Origin: Vibrio caribbeanicus ATCC BAA-2122
GTDB taxonomy: Bacteria; Pseudomonadota; Gammaproteobacteria; Enterobacterales; Vibrionaceae
Assembly: GCF_000165125.1 (NCBI RefSeq)
Contig: NZ_AEIU01000066.1
Coordinates: 1-53,637 of the forward strand
DNA length: 53,637 nucleotides
Direction: 5' to 3'
In this document: positions 46,516-53,637 of the stretch, one piece after another
How the letters are laid out: the number at the start of each line of letters is the position of its first letter
Numbering within the stretch: position 1 is the first letter of the stretch
Program-made: the position numbers and the translations under genes
Notes under the pieces: model-generated
The model's input: the letters and a program-made list of their open reading frames with translations, nothing else
What the model was told of the DNA's origin: nothing
Databases searched by the model: none

Positions 46516-46540
46516 CTAAAGAAGCCAAAGGAAAAATTTC

Positions 46541-47557
46541 ATGAGCAAACCCATTGTATTAAGTGGTGTCCAACCATCAGGTGAACTAAGTATCGGTAAC
46601 TACTTGGGTGCTCTTCGTCAGTGGCAACAGATGCAAGATGATTACGATTGCCAATATTGCGTTGTGGATTTGCATGCCATCACTGTGCGTCAGGATCCGA
46701 AGCTTTTGCATGAAGCCACTCTAGATGCTTTGGCTATTTGTCTTGCTGTGGGGGTTGACCCACAGAAGAGCACTTTGTTTATCCAGTCTCATGTACCTGA
46801 GCACGCGCAGCTTGGTTGGTTACTTAATTGTTACACCCAAATGGGCGAACTAAGCCGCATGACCCAGTTCAAGGATAAATCCGCTCGCTATGCCAATGAT
46901 GTTAATGCAGGGTTATTTGGTTATCCAGTTTTGATGGCAGCCGATATTTTACTCTATGGTGCTCATCAAGTGCCAGTAGGAAATGATCAGAAGCAACACC
47001 TTGAATTAGCTAGAGATATCGCGACAAGATTTAATAACATCTACTCACCTGAGAATCCAATCTTCACTGTTCCTGAGCCATACATCCCTACGGTAAATGC
47101 TCGAGTCATGAGTTTGCAAGATGCTACTAAGAAAATGTCGAAATCGGATGATAATCGAAAAAATGTCATTACATTATTGGAAGAACCCAAATCGATTATC
47201 AAAAAAATCAATAAGGCACAGACAGATACCGACACACCACCTCGAATTGCCCATGATTGGGATAATAAAGCTGGAATTTCTAATTTAATGGGGCTCTATT
47301 CCGCAGCAACCGGAATGAGCTTCGCTGAAATAGAGAGACAGTATCAAGGAGTTGAGATGTATGGTCCGTTCAAGAAAGACGTTGGAGAAGCCCTGGTAAC
47401 CATGCTTGAACCGATACAGTCTGAATATCAGCGTATTCGCCAAGATAGAAGTTATATGAATGAAGTAATGAAACAGGGTGCGGAAAAAGCGTCTGCAAGA
47501 GCAGAGCAAACGCTACAGGCGGTCTATAAAGCAGTGGGTTTTGTTACTCGCGCATAA
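46541..47557 (+). CDS. trpS: Tryptophanyl-tRNA synthetase
   Basis: TrpS charges tRNA-Trp. The 338-aa class I synthetase has the HIGH-equivalent SIGNYLGAL near the N-terminus, [13 protein letters not shown] for tryptophan binding, and [10 protein letters not shown] as the KMSKS loop. The AAAGGA ribosome site is good. It is the last gene of the superoperon. Confidence 0.98.
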   Translation: MSKPIVLSGVQPSGELSIGNYLGALRQWQQMQDDYDCQYCVVDLHAITVRQDPKLLHEATLDALAICLAVGVDPQKSTLFIQSHVPEHAQLGWLLNCYTQMGELSRMTQFKDKSARYANDVNAGLFGYPVLMAADILLYGAHQVPVGNDQKQHLELARDIATRFNNIYSPENPIFTVPEPYIPTVNARVMSLQDATKKMSKSDDNRKNVITLLEEPKSIIKKINKAQTDTDTPPRIAHDWDNKAGISNLMGLYSAATGMSFAEIERQYQGVEMYGPFKKDVGEALVTMLEPIQSEYQRIRQDRSYMNEVMKQGAEKASARAEQTLQAVYKAVGFVTRA

Positions 47558-47593
47558 CTGATGCCCAAGTCCGCTGAATGTTTGAGAGGGGCT

Positions 47594-48070
47594 TCAGGTT
47601 GCCCCCTGAAAGCCCATCTGACGCCATGCTTCAAACGCGATGATGGCGACTGCATTGGATAAGTTTAGGCTTCTTGCATCGGGCATCATTGGAATTCTAA
47701 GACGTTGTTCTGCAGGTAAACTGTCAATGATGTCCTCTGGTAACCCCCTGGTTTCTGGCCCAAACAAAAGCACATCCCCTTGTTGAAATTGGGCATCGAC
47801 GTGATGACCAGACGCCTTGGTTGTGCATGCAAACAGACGAAACCCTTGCCGGTTTTCGTTGAGGTATTGTAAAAAGGCTGGGTAATCTTTGTGCCGGGTA
47901 ACTCTAGCCAAATCGTGGTAATCAAGACCGGCCCTGCGAACTTTTTTTTCCTCTAAATCGAAACCAAGAGGCTCAATTAGGTGCAAATTTGCACCACAGT
48001 TTGCGCAGAGCCTAATAATATTACCTGTGTTAGGGGCAATCTCTGGTTCGTATAAGGCGATATCAAACAT
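47594..48070 (-). CDS. trmL: tRNA (cytidine/uridine-2'-O-)-methyltransferase TrmL
   Basis: TrmL methylates the 2'-OH of the wobble base (position 34) of two tRNA-Leu species. The 158-aa SPOUT protein is the minimal SPOUT fold: [26 protein letters not shown] (motif 1), [10 protein letters not shown] (motif 2) and the knot segment [19 protein letters not shown] (motif 3). Convergent with trpS; a small stem overlaps its 3' end. It lies downstream of sodA on the same strand. Confidence 0.96.
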   Translation of the reverse strand: MFDIALYEPEIAPNTGNIIRLCANCGANLHLIEPLGFDLEEKKVRRAGLDYHDLARVTRHKDYPAFLQYLNENRQGFRLFACTTKASGHHVDAQFQQGDVLLFGPETRGLPEDIIDSLPAEQRLRIPMMPDARSLNLSNAVAIIAFEAWRQMGFQGAT

Positions 48071-48160
48071 ATGAATGGTACCATGAAGAGTTAAAATCTG
48101 GAGGAGAGTATAAGGCGACTAGGAAAAGCCGCCAAGAGTTATTGATGTTAATGAATTGAA

Positions 48161-48772
48161 TTACACGCTCATTGCGGCTTCATAGTTGGCGTTAACGGCA
48201 TCCCAATCCACAACATTCCACCAAGCATCGATGTATTCTGGACGGCGGTTTTGATAGCTGATGTAATACGCGTGCTCCCAAACGTCCAAGGCAAGAATAG
48301 GTTCGCCTTTGTCTTGAGCTACATCCATCAGAGGATTGTCTTGATTACTGGTAGATGTGATGACCAACTTTTTATCTTTTACGATTAACCAAGCAAAACC
48401 TGAACCGAAAGTATTAATGGCTGCTTGAGCAAATTGTTGTTTAAACTCATCGAAGCTGCCGAAGGTGGAAAGCAGTTCTTGCTTTAGTTTACCTTGTGGT
48501 TCTCCACCGCCATTTGGGCTCATACAATTCCAGTAAACGATATGGTTGTAGTAGCCACCACCGTTATTACGGATAGCAGGAGCGTGCTTAGAGATATTGG
48601 CAAAGATGTCTTTTAAAGATAAAGATGCAAGCTCAGTTCCTTCTACTGCACTGATAAACTTATCAAAGTAGGTGCGGTGGTGCTTACTGTAGTGCACTTC
48701 CATTGTTTTTGCGTCAATATAAGGTTCGAGTGAATCGTAAGCATAAGGTAGTTCTGGAAAGGTGTGAGACAT
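48161..48772 (-). CDS. sodA: Superoxide dismutase, manganese type
   Basis: Converts superoxide to peroxide and oxygen. From the ATG at 48772 (excellent GGAGG ribosome site) the protein is 203 aa; an open extension of ten residues is not used. Metal ligands are His27, His77, Asp163 and His167. NNGGG at 69-73 and Gln144 in TSNQDNPL fit the Mn type; Fe enzymes place the equivalent Gln near residue 69 and have Ala in the second spot. A Fur-like box lies 38-56 bases upstream, as expected for an iron-repressed sodA. A relic of cpxA lies directly upstream. Confidence 0.92.
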   Translation of the reverse strand: MSHTFPELPYAYDSLEPYIDAKTMEVHYSKHHRTYFDKFISAVEGTELASLSLKDIFANISKHAPAIRNNGGGYYNHIVYWNCMSPNGGGEPQGKLKQELLSTFGSFDEFKQQFAQAAINTFGSGFAWLIVKDKKLVITSTSNQDNPLMDVAQDKGEPILALDVWEHAYYISYQNRRPEYIDAWWNVVDWDAVNANYEAAMSV

Positions 48773-48809
48773 AGTGAATCCTCCGTAATTTAGTGGTGAC
48801 ACTTTAATT

Positions 48810-48828
48810 GATAATAGATCTCATTATC
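48810..48828. promoter_or_regulatory. Fur box upstream of sodA
   Basis: GATAATAGATCTCATTATC matches the 19-bp Fur consensus (GATAATGATAATCATTATC) at 14 positions, including both 6-base arms. The dyad extends to TTGATAAT-N7-ATTATCAA (48808-48830). Iron-Fur repression of sodA is established in E. coli. Confidence 0.7.
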
Positions 48829-48849
48829 AACTGAAAATTTGTAAGGTTA

Positions 48850-48972
48850 TTATTTTTGAGTGTCTGGAAATATAATAGTCACTTTTAATCCACCAAGCAT
48901 ACTATGCTCAGCTTCATACGCCCGCTGTGCTGCAATAGTAATCTGCGAACATTTAATGTAGTGCTCATCCTT
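48850..48972 (-). pseudogene. cpxA: C-terminal remnant of the envelope-stress kinase CpxA
   Basis: The minus strand encodes about 40 codons up to a TAA at 48850-48852. They contain AEHSMLGGLKVTIIFP, which aligns with the C-terminus of E. coli CpxA (AEDSPLGGLRLVIWLP). Upstream the frame is closed by a TGA at 48973-48975, and no ATPase motifs (N, G1, G2 boxes), transmembrane part or cpxR is found. No start is in place. Orientation and position (upstream of sodA on the same strand) are those of cpxRA in V. cholerae. The rest of the cpx locus has therefore been lost here, though a copy elsewhere cannot be excluded. Confidence 0.78.
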
Positions 48973-49129
48973 TCAAATCGCTCTTTATAATGATAGAAAC
49001 TGAGGGAATGATACGTGTACAGAATACGAAGAGGTTTTTCAAAGTTTCAGTTCTAAGAATGTTGTTGAAAGGCTCAAATTTCGATACTGTATCTACCCGA
49101 CAACCTTCTTAAAAATCCTAGATATTAAA

Positions 49130-50023
49130 ATGCAGCAAGAATACGCACGTCTCGTAACGCTCGCGGCTTTGACTGCGACGATAGTCGCAAGCTTTTTATT
49201 AGTCGTTAAGGTCGCAGCTTGGTGGGTAACAGGCTCTGTTAGTTTACTTGGCGCATTAATTGATTCAATGCTCGACATTGCCGCTTCATTGGTTAATTTA
49301 TTGATAATCCGGTATTCGCTGCAGCCAGCAGATAAGGAGCATACATTTGGTCACGGTAAGGCGGAATCTCTTGCGGCATTAGCCCAAGCCATGTTCATTT
49401 CTGGCTCTGCCATTTTTCTTATTTTAAATGGTATTGAGCGCTTTTTTAAGCCACAAGCACTCAATGCTCCAGAATACGGTATCTCGGTAAGTCTGTTTAG
49501 TTTTATTGTTACTCTCGGTTTAGTCATTTTTCAAAAACGTGTGGTGGCAAAAACCGGAAGTCAGGCGATTGCAGCGGATTCTCTCCATTACCAGTCAGAC
49601 CTTTATATGAATGTGGTCATTACCGTTGCGCTCGGTTTAAGTTGGTTTGGTCTGACCCAAGCCGATTCGGTATTCGCTATCCTCATTGGCGTTTATATCC
49701 TTTACAGTGCGTTTAAAATGTTGCAAGAGGCAACACAGACCTTGCTTGACCGTAATCTACCTGATGAAGAGCTCGAAGCGATTAAGTTGTGTTGCATGAA
49801 TGTGGAGGGTGTGTTGGGTGTCCATCATTTAAGAACACGAATTTCTGGGCCAACTCGCTTTATCCAACTTCATTTGGAGTTAGAGGACAAGATCCCTCTT
49901 ATTGATGCGCATTCTATTTCTGATGATGTTGAGGCATGTTTATTAAGGCTATTTCCGCAGGCTGATATATTGATTCACCAAGATCCGAGCTCGGTGGTGA
50001 ATAATGAACAACTCATATCGTGA
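49130..50023 (+). CDS. fieF: Cation diffusion facilitator, FieF type
   Basis: FieF exports divalent cations (iron, zinc) by exchange with protons. The 297-aa protein has six membrane spans in about the first 210 residues, with the site A ligands in SMLDIAASL (Asp) and HYQSDLYMN (His, Asp), the [17 protein letters not shown] loop (site B region), and a cytoplasmic C-terminal domain with further His/Asp ligands ([28 protein letters not shown]). It stands beside pfkA as in related bacteria, but without cpxP between it and the lost cpxRA. Confidence 0.93.
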   Translation: MQQEYARLVTLAALTATIVASFLLVVKVAAWWVTGSVSLLGALIDSMLDIAASLVNLLIIRYSLQPADKEHTFGHGKAESLAALAQAMFISGSAIFLILNGIERFFKPQALNAPEYGISVSLFSFIVTLGLVIFQKRVVAKTGSQAIAADSLHYQSDLYMNVVITVALGLSWFGLTQADSVFAILIGVYILYSAFKMLQEATQTLLDRNLPDEELEAIKLCCMNVEGVLGVHHLRTRISGPTRFIQLHLELEDKIPLIDAHSISDDVEACLLRLFPQADILIHQDPSSVVNNEQLIS

Positions 50024-50264
50024 CAAAGTGTCATTCCTTGTCTATTTTTCGTTTCATAGTGCTTTGTGAAAACGGATACGCCAACGTATTGGCTTAGATG
50101 TAAAAGTATTACATAAGTAAAAAAGTTACATTAATAAGTGCAAATAAAAGTAGTATTCCTTGATTCTAACGGTAACATAAAGGGTATTGGCGAGTTCTGT
50201 GGCTTTACTTCTGAAAGTAGCCAACATAAAAATGAAATAAGATTTCTAAATATTGAGGCTGAGC

Positions 50265-51227
50265 ATGATTAAAAAGATCGGTGTCCTGACGAGTGGTGGT
50301 GATGCGCCGGGAATGAACGCAGCTGTACGCGGTGTCGTTCGCACGGCTTTATCTGAAGGTCTGGAAGTTTATGGTATTTTTGATGGTTATCTGGGCCTTT
50401 ACGAAAACAGGATTGAAAAGTTAGAGCGCTCTAGTGTTTCAGATGTGATTAACAAAGGTGGTACATTTCTTGGTTCTGCTCGATTCCCTGAATTCAAACA
50501 AGTAGAAGTTCGACAAAAAGCCATTGATAACCTCAAACAACACGGAATCGATGCCTTAGTTGTTGTTGGTGGAGATGGATCTTATATGGGGGCAATGAAA
50601 TTGACGGAAATGGGTTATCCATGTATTGGATTACCTGGCACGATCGATAATGACATTGCAGGTACCGATTATACAATAGGTTATCTCACTGCGCTCAATA
50701 CCGTGATAGATGCGATAGACAGACTGCGAGACACCTCTTCATCTCACCAACGCATATCAATTGTTGAGATTATGGGTCGTCATTGTGGTGATTTGACATT
50801 GATGTCAGCAATCGCAGGAGGGTGTGAATATATCATTACGCCAGAAACTGGTTTAGATAAACAAAAGCTGATCAATAACATTCAAGACGGTATTGCTAAA
50901 GGAAAAAAACACGCCATTATTGCACTTACTGAGCTTATGATGGATGCCAATGAGCTGGCAAGAGAGATCGAAGCCGCAACAGGCAGAGAGACTCGCGCGA
51001 CGGTTCTTGGGCATATCCAACGTGGTGGACGCCCAACTGCATTTGATCGAGTACTAGCGTCTCGTATGGGTAATTATTCTGTTCACTTGCTCATCGAGGG
51101 GTACGGCGGTCGGTGTGTCGGTGTGCAAAAAGAGCAGTTAGTTCATCATGATATATCCGATGTGTTGGAAAAAATGACACGTCCCGTTAGAGAGGACCTT
51201 TATAAGGTTGCCGAGGAATTATTCTAA
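50265..51227 (+). CDS. pfkA: 6-phosphofructokinase
   Basis: PfkA phosphorylates fructose 6-phosphate, the committed step of glycolysis. The 320-aa chain (same as E. coli) has [15 protein letters not shown] for [14 protein letters not shown], the catalytic GTIDNDI, and MGRHCGDL. The ATG at 50265 has GAGG upstream; a TTG four codons earlier is unlikely. The 241-base gap before it contains a GCCAA/TTGGC dyad (50080-50093) of unknown role. A strong terminator follows. Confidence 0.97.
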   Translation: MIKKIGVLTSGGDAPGMNAAVRGVVRTALSEGLEVYGIFDGYLGLYENRIEKLERSSVSDVINKGGTFLGSARFPEFKQVEVRQKAIDNLKQHGIDALVVVGGDGSYMGAMKLTEMGYPCIGLPGTIDNDIAGTDYTIGYLTALNTVIDAIDRLRDTSSSHQRISIVEIMGRHCGDLTLMSAIAGGCEYIITPETGLDKQKLINNIQDGIAKGKKHAIIALTELMMDANELAREIEAATGRETRATVLGHIQRGGRPTAFDRVLASRMGNYSVHLLIEGYGGRCVGVQKEQLVHHDISDVLEKMTRPVREDLYKVAEELF

Positions 51228-51240
51228 GTCTCTTTCAAGC

Positions 51241-51265
51241 CAGAGCCAGTTTTTAACTGGCTCTG
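51241..51265. terminator. Convergent terminator between pfkA and epmB
   Basis: A perfect 11-bp stem (CAGAGCCAGTT / AACTGGCTCTG) with a TTT loop between convergent genes. T-tracts are weak on both sides. Confidence 0.75.
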
Positions 51266-51278
51266 ACGCTAAACTGTC

Positions 51279-52301
51279 TCATTCTAGATGTAAGTCCAAT
51301 GGTGTTTTACTTTTTCTCCCTCCAACCTCTCGAGTCAGTTTGGGTACCAAGTATCCAGAAACTCTCTCTATCAGTTCGGCCATAATCTCTCTCGCTCTTT
51401 GATCTGAAATAAAGAAATGCGTGGCACCTTGTACTTTGTCGAGAACATGCATGTAATAGGGCATTACTCCTGCATCAAAAAGTGTCTGGCTAAGCTGGAC
51501 TTGAGCATCAGCATTATCATTTACACCTTTGAGCATGACTCCTTGATTGAGCAAGGTCACATTGGCGGCTTTGAGCTTTTGAAGAGCTTGTTTAAGTTCA
51601 ATATTTATCTCGTTCGCATGATTAACATGCGTAACTAGTATGGTGGTAAGTCGGTTATTTTCTATTAATTCAATCAATTCTGATGTTATACGTGCTGGAA
51701 TAACGACAGGCAAACGTGAGTGAATGCGAAGTCGTTTGACGTGCGAAATCTTGGCTATTTCTGAAAACAGCCACCTTAGCTCATCATCTTTCGCCATTAA
51801 AGGATCCCCACCTGATAATATGACTTCGTCAATTTCTTTGTGTAGGGAAATGTAGCGTAAGCTTTGCTGCCATACTGACTTTGTCCCTTTGTTTTCACTG
51901 TAAGGGAAATGACGCCGAAAACAATAACGGCAATTGATCGCACAGCCACCTTTGACGATCATTAATACTCTATTGTGGTATTTATGCAGTAATCCCGGTA
52001 TTTCGTTGCTTTGCTCTTCTAACGGGTCTGAAGAATATTCAGGATGGATGTTAAATTCATCAATAAGAGGGAGGACTTGACGTAGCAGGGGATCGTTTGG
52101 GTTACCTTTCTCCATTCTATCGATAAAACTCTGTGGAACTCTTTGTGCAAACAGCTTACGAGCACGAAAGCCGGCACTCCATGGCTGCGGATCAATTTGC
52201 AGTTGTTTAAGTAAGGTTTCAGGGTCTGAGATCCCATTCGCCAGTTGATTGATCCAGTTTTGCTCAACAGAAGCGAGTTTTCGGGTTATGATATGTTGCA
52301 T
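51279..52301 (-). CDS. epmB: EF-P (S)-to-(R)-beta-lysine 2,3-aminomutase EpmB
   Basis: EpmB (YjeK) converts lysine to (R)-beta-lysine for attachment to EF-P by EpmA. The 340-aa radical-SAM protein has the cluster motif Cys120-x3-Cys124-x2-Cys127 (CAINCRYC), the GGDPL SAM-binding segment and a PLP region (the family uses a Lys near the C-terminus). It is shorter than clostridial lysine 2,3-aminomutase, as EpmB is. Divergent from efp with a 32-base gap, as in E. coli. Confidence 0.96.
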   Translation of the reverse strand: MQHIITRKLASVEQNWINQLANGISDPETLLKQLQIDPQPWSAGFRARKLFAQRVPQSFIDRMEKGNPNDPLLRQVLPLIDEFNIHPEYSSDPLEEQSNEIPGLLHKYHNRVLMIVKGGCAINCRYCFRRHFPYSENKGTKSVWQQSLRYISLHKEIDEVILSGGDPLMAKDDELRWLFSEIAKISHVKRLRIHSRLPVVIPARITSELIELIENNRLTTILVTHVNHANEINIELKQALQKLKAANVTLLNQGVMLKGVNDNADAQVQLSQTLFDAGVMPYYMHVLDKVQGATHFFISDQRAREIMAELIERVSGYLVPKLTREVGGRKSKTPLDLHLE

Positions 52302-52333
52302 AAACTTTAGCTCTAGATATGTACGAGGATAAA

Positions 52334-52900
52334 ATGGCTACTGTAAGCACCAATGAATTCAAAGGCGGCCTAAAACTGATGTTGGATAACGAGCCTTGCG
52401 TTATCTTGGAAAATGAATATGTGAAACCTGGCAAAGGCCAAGCATTTAACCGTGTTAAAATTCGCAAACTCCTGTCTGGTAAAGTACTAGAAAAAACGTT
52501 CAAATCTGGTGACACTTGTGAAGTTGCCGATGTTATGGATATTGACTTAGATTATCTATATAGCGACGGTGAATTCTACCACTTTATGAACAATGAAACT
52601 TTTGAGCAGATAGCGGCAGATATTAAAGCTGTTGGTGATAATGCAAAATGGTTGGTTGAGAATAACACATGTATGCTGACTCTTTGGAATGGAAATCCTA
52701 TTGTGGTAACACCACCGAATTTTGTTGAACTAGAAGTTGTAGATACTGACCCTGGTTTGAAAGGTGATACACAAGGCACAGGCGGCAAGCCAGCCACGCT
52801 TTCTACTGGCGCAGTTGTTCGTGTTCCGCTGTTTATTTCTATCGGTGAAGTCATTAAGGTAGATACACGCTCTGCTGAATATGTTGGACGTGTAAAGTAA
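52334..52900 (+). CDS. efp: Translation elongation factor P
   Basis: EF-P binds between the P and E sites and rescues ribosomes stalled on polyproline. From the ATG at 52334 (GAGGATAAA site) the protein is 188 aa, as in E. coli, with three beta-barrel domains. The modified Lys34 sits in VKPGKGQAF, at the tip of domain I. The open frame five codons upstream is not used. epmB is divergent next door and epmA lies at 15.4 kb, so Lys34 should carry beta-lysine. Confidence 0.97.
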   Translation: MATVSTNEFKGGLKLMLDNEPCVILENEYVKPGKGQAFNRVKIRKLLSGKVLEKTFKSGDTCEVADVMDIDLDYLYSDGEFYHFMNNETFEQIAADIKAVGDNAKWLVENNTCMLTLWNGNPIVVTPPNFVELEVVDTDPGLKGDTQGTGGKPATLSTGAVVRVPLFISIGEVIKVDTRSAEYVGRVK

Positions 52901-52920
52901 AGTTCTGATGAGAGTATACA

Positions 52921-52945
52921 AAGGCCACACTTAGTGGTCTTTTTA
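52921..52945 (+). terminator. efp terminator
   Basis: An 8-bp stem with one G-T wobble (AAGGCCAC / GTGGTCTT), a 5-base loop, and T residues following. Confidence 0.85.
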
Positions 52946-53090
52946 TTAGTAATTTGCTGTAAATGAAAGATCTATGCTTTGAGTATGGAGCAGAGTTCAA
53001 ATATTATTCAGTTAATGTATTTTGCTCATTGCATTGACTTAATGACCTTATATACTCGGTAAAGAGTTTGAACCATCAGGAAGAACCACT

Positions 53091-53603
53091 ATGGAATACA
53101 ACACCTCCGCTTTGTGTGACATTTATTCAGAACAGGTAGACGTTGTCGAGCCGATGTTCAGTAATTTTGGTGGCCGTGCCTCTTTTTCAGGTCAGATTAC
53201 CACGGTTAAATGTTTTGAAGATAATGGTTTGATTCGTGAAACTTTGGAGCAAGATGGTATTGGCCGGGTGCTTTTAATTGATGGTGGAGGTTCATTACGT
53301 CGTGCTTTAGTCGATGCTGAGGTGGCGGCTTTGGCAGAGGAAAATGAATGGGAAGGTATCGTGGTTTACGGTTGTGTACGTGAAGTGGATGAACTTGAAG
53401 AGATGAATATCGGTATTCAGGCTATTGCATCAATTCCTGCCGGTTCACCTACTACTGGAACTGGTGATACCGATGTTCCTGTTAATTTCGGTGGTGTTAC
53501 TTTTTTGCCAGAGGATTATCTATACGCAGATAATACCGGCGTTATTCTTTCACAAGAACCACTTGATGTTAGCCTAGATATCGAAGAAGACGACGATAGC
53601 TGA
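53091..53603 (+). CDS. rraA: RraA, regulator of RNase E activity
   Basis: RraA binds the C-terminal scaffold of RNase E and slows RNA decay. The 170-aa chain is the RraA/MenG-like fold: [41 protein letters not shown] and [17 protein letters not shown]. The acidic tail (DIEEDDDS) is typical of Vibrio RraA. AGGA precedes the ATG. In E. coli rraA lies between menA and zapB; here it follows efp instead, and menA is not in the window. The final bases after it hold no feature. Confidence 0.94.
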   Translation: MEYNTSALCDIYSEQVDVVEPMFSNFGGRASFSGQITTVKCFEDNGLIRETLEQDGIGRVLLIDGGGSLRRALVDAEVAALAEENEWEGIVVYGCVREVDELEEMNIGIQAIASIPAGSPTTGTGDTDVPVNFGGVTFLPEDYLYADNTGVILSQEPLDVSLDIEEDDDS

Positions 53604-53637
53604 TGGCTTAATCTTCCGAGCTTAGATGGGTTCTTCT

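Larger units (their letters stand above)
48773..49129. other. Region between sodA and fieF: Fur box and gene remnant
   Basis: This 357-base gap holds the sodA control site (48808-48830), the 3' remnant of cpxA (48850-48972), and about 150 bases with no recognisable gene before fieF. Other Vibrio, from memory, have intact cpxP and cpxRA here, so the gap looks like the scar of a deletion. Confidence 0.65.

Noticed and set aside
48161-48772. Calling the dismutase the iron type (sodB)
   Set aside because: The Gly at the first marker position and Gln144 in the second fit the manganese type, as do the Fur box and the trmL neighbourhood.

Overview
The window is a stretch of chromosome from a gamma-proteobacterium of the family Vibrionaceae, most likely Vibrio. 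The best markers are an AphA-type PadR regulator next to ppc, an argH gene with a fused acetyltransferase domain, a peroxiredoxin-glutaredoxin hybrid beside oxyR, a pilMNOPQ-aroKB-damX-dam-rpe-gph-trpS run, and a Vibrio-style glpX/zapB, met, rpmE-priA-cytR-ftsN-hslVU order. Base composition looks moderately AT-rich and even. I see no insertion sequence, prophage, CRISPR array, rRNA or complete tRNA gene. Almost all of it is housekeeping DNA; the unusual features are points of decay, fusions and regulatory sites.

Layout. 1-7 kb: glpX and zapB (divergent), then the methionine regulon (metF, and metBL divergent from metJ) with tandem MetJ boxes and a MetR-type palindrome. 7-15.3 kb: maeB, rpmE, priA, a frameshifted cytR, ftsN, and hslVU behind a sigma-32-type promoter. 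15.4-19.5 kb: epmA, a membrane rhodanese, secB, gpsA and cysE. 19.6-23.2 kb: aphA and ppc. 23.4-29.9 kb: argE divergent from argC-argB-argG-argH(A). 30-34 kb: a small Cys-containing membrane protein, a RidA-like protein, a dihydrolipoamide-dehydrogenase-like disulfide reductase with extra C-terminal cysteines, a Prx5-Grx hybrid and oxyR, with a nearly perfect OxyR operator. 34-47.6 kb: mrcA divergent from pilMNOPQ, followed by aroK, aroB, damX, dam, rpe, gph and trpS. 47.6-53.6 kb: trmL, sodA, a remnant of cpxA, fieF, pfkA, epmB divergent from efp, and rraA.

How the genes fit together. The window holds the whole EF-P modification route (efp, epmA, epmB) at two sites, a nearly complete arginine pathway, the core of methionine synthesis with its repressor, cysteine entry (cysE), an OxyR peroxide-defence group, and the inner-membrane and secretin half of a type IV pilus/DNA-uptake machine.

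Main points for a second look: (1) a one-base loss splits cytR, a regulator tied in V. cholerae to competence and biofilm; (2) between sodA and fieF, where related genomes carry cpxPRA, only the last ~40 codons of CpxA remain; (3) PilQ is short and lacks the usual N-terminal AMIN region; (4) the disulfide reductase in the OxyR group ends in a CX2CX3C tail; (5) the aphA leader has an 8-nt exact match to the complement of the Qrr core as I remember it, and a 22-bp palindrome resembling a HapR/LuxR site lies upstream. No wholly new multi-gene system is evident; the least explained group is the redox cluster at 30-34 kb.
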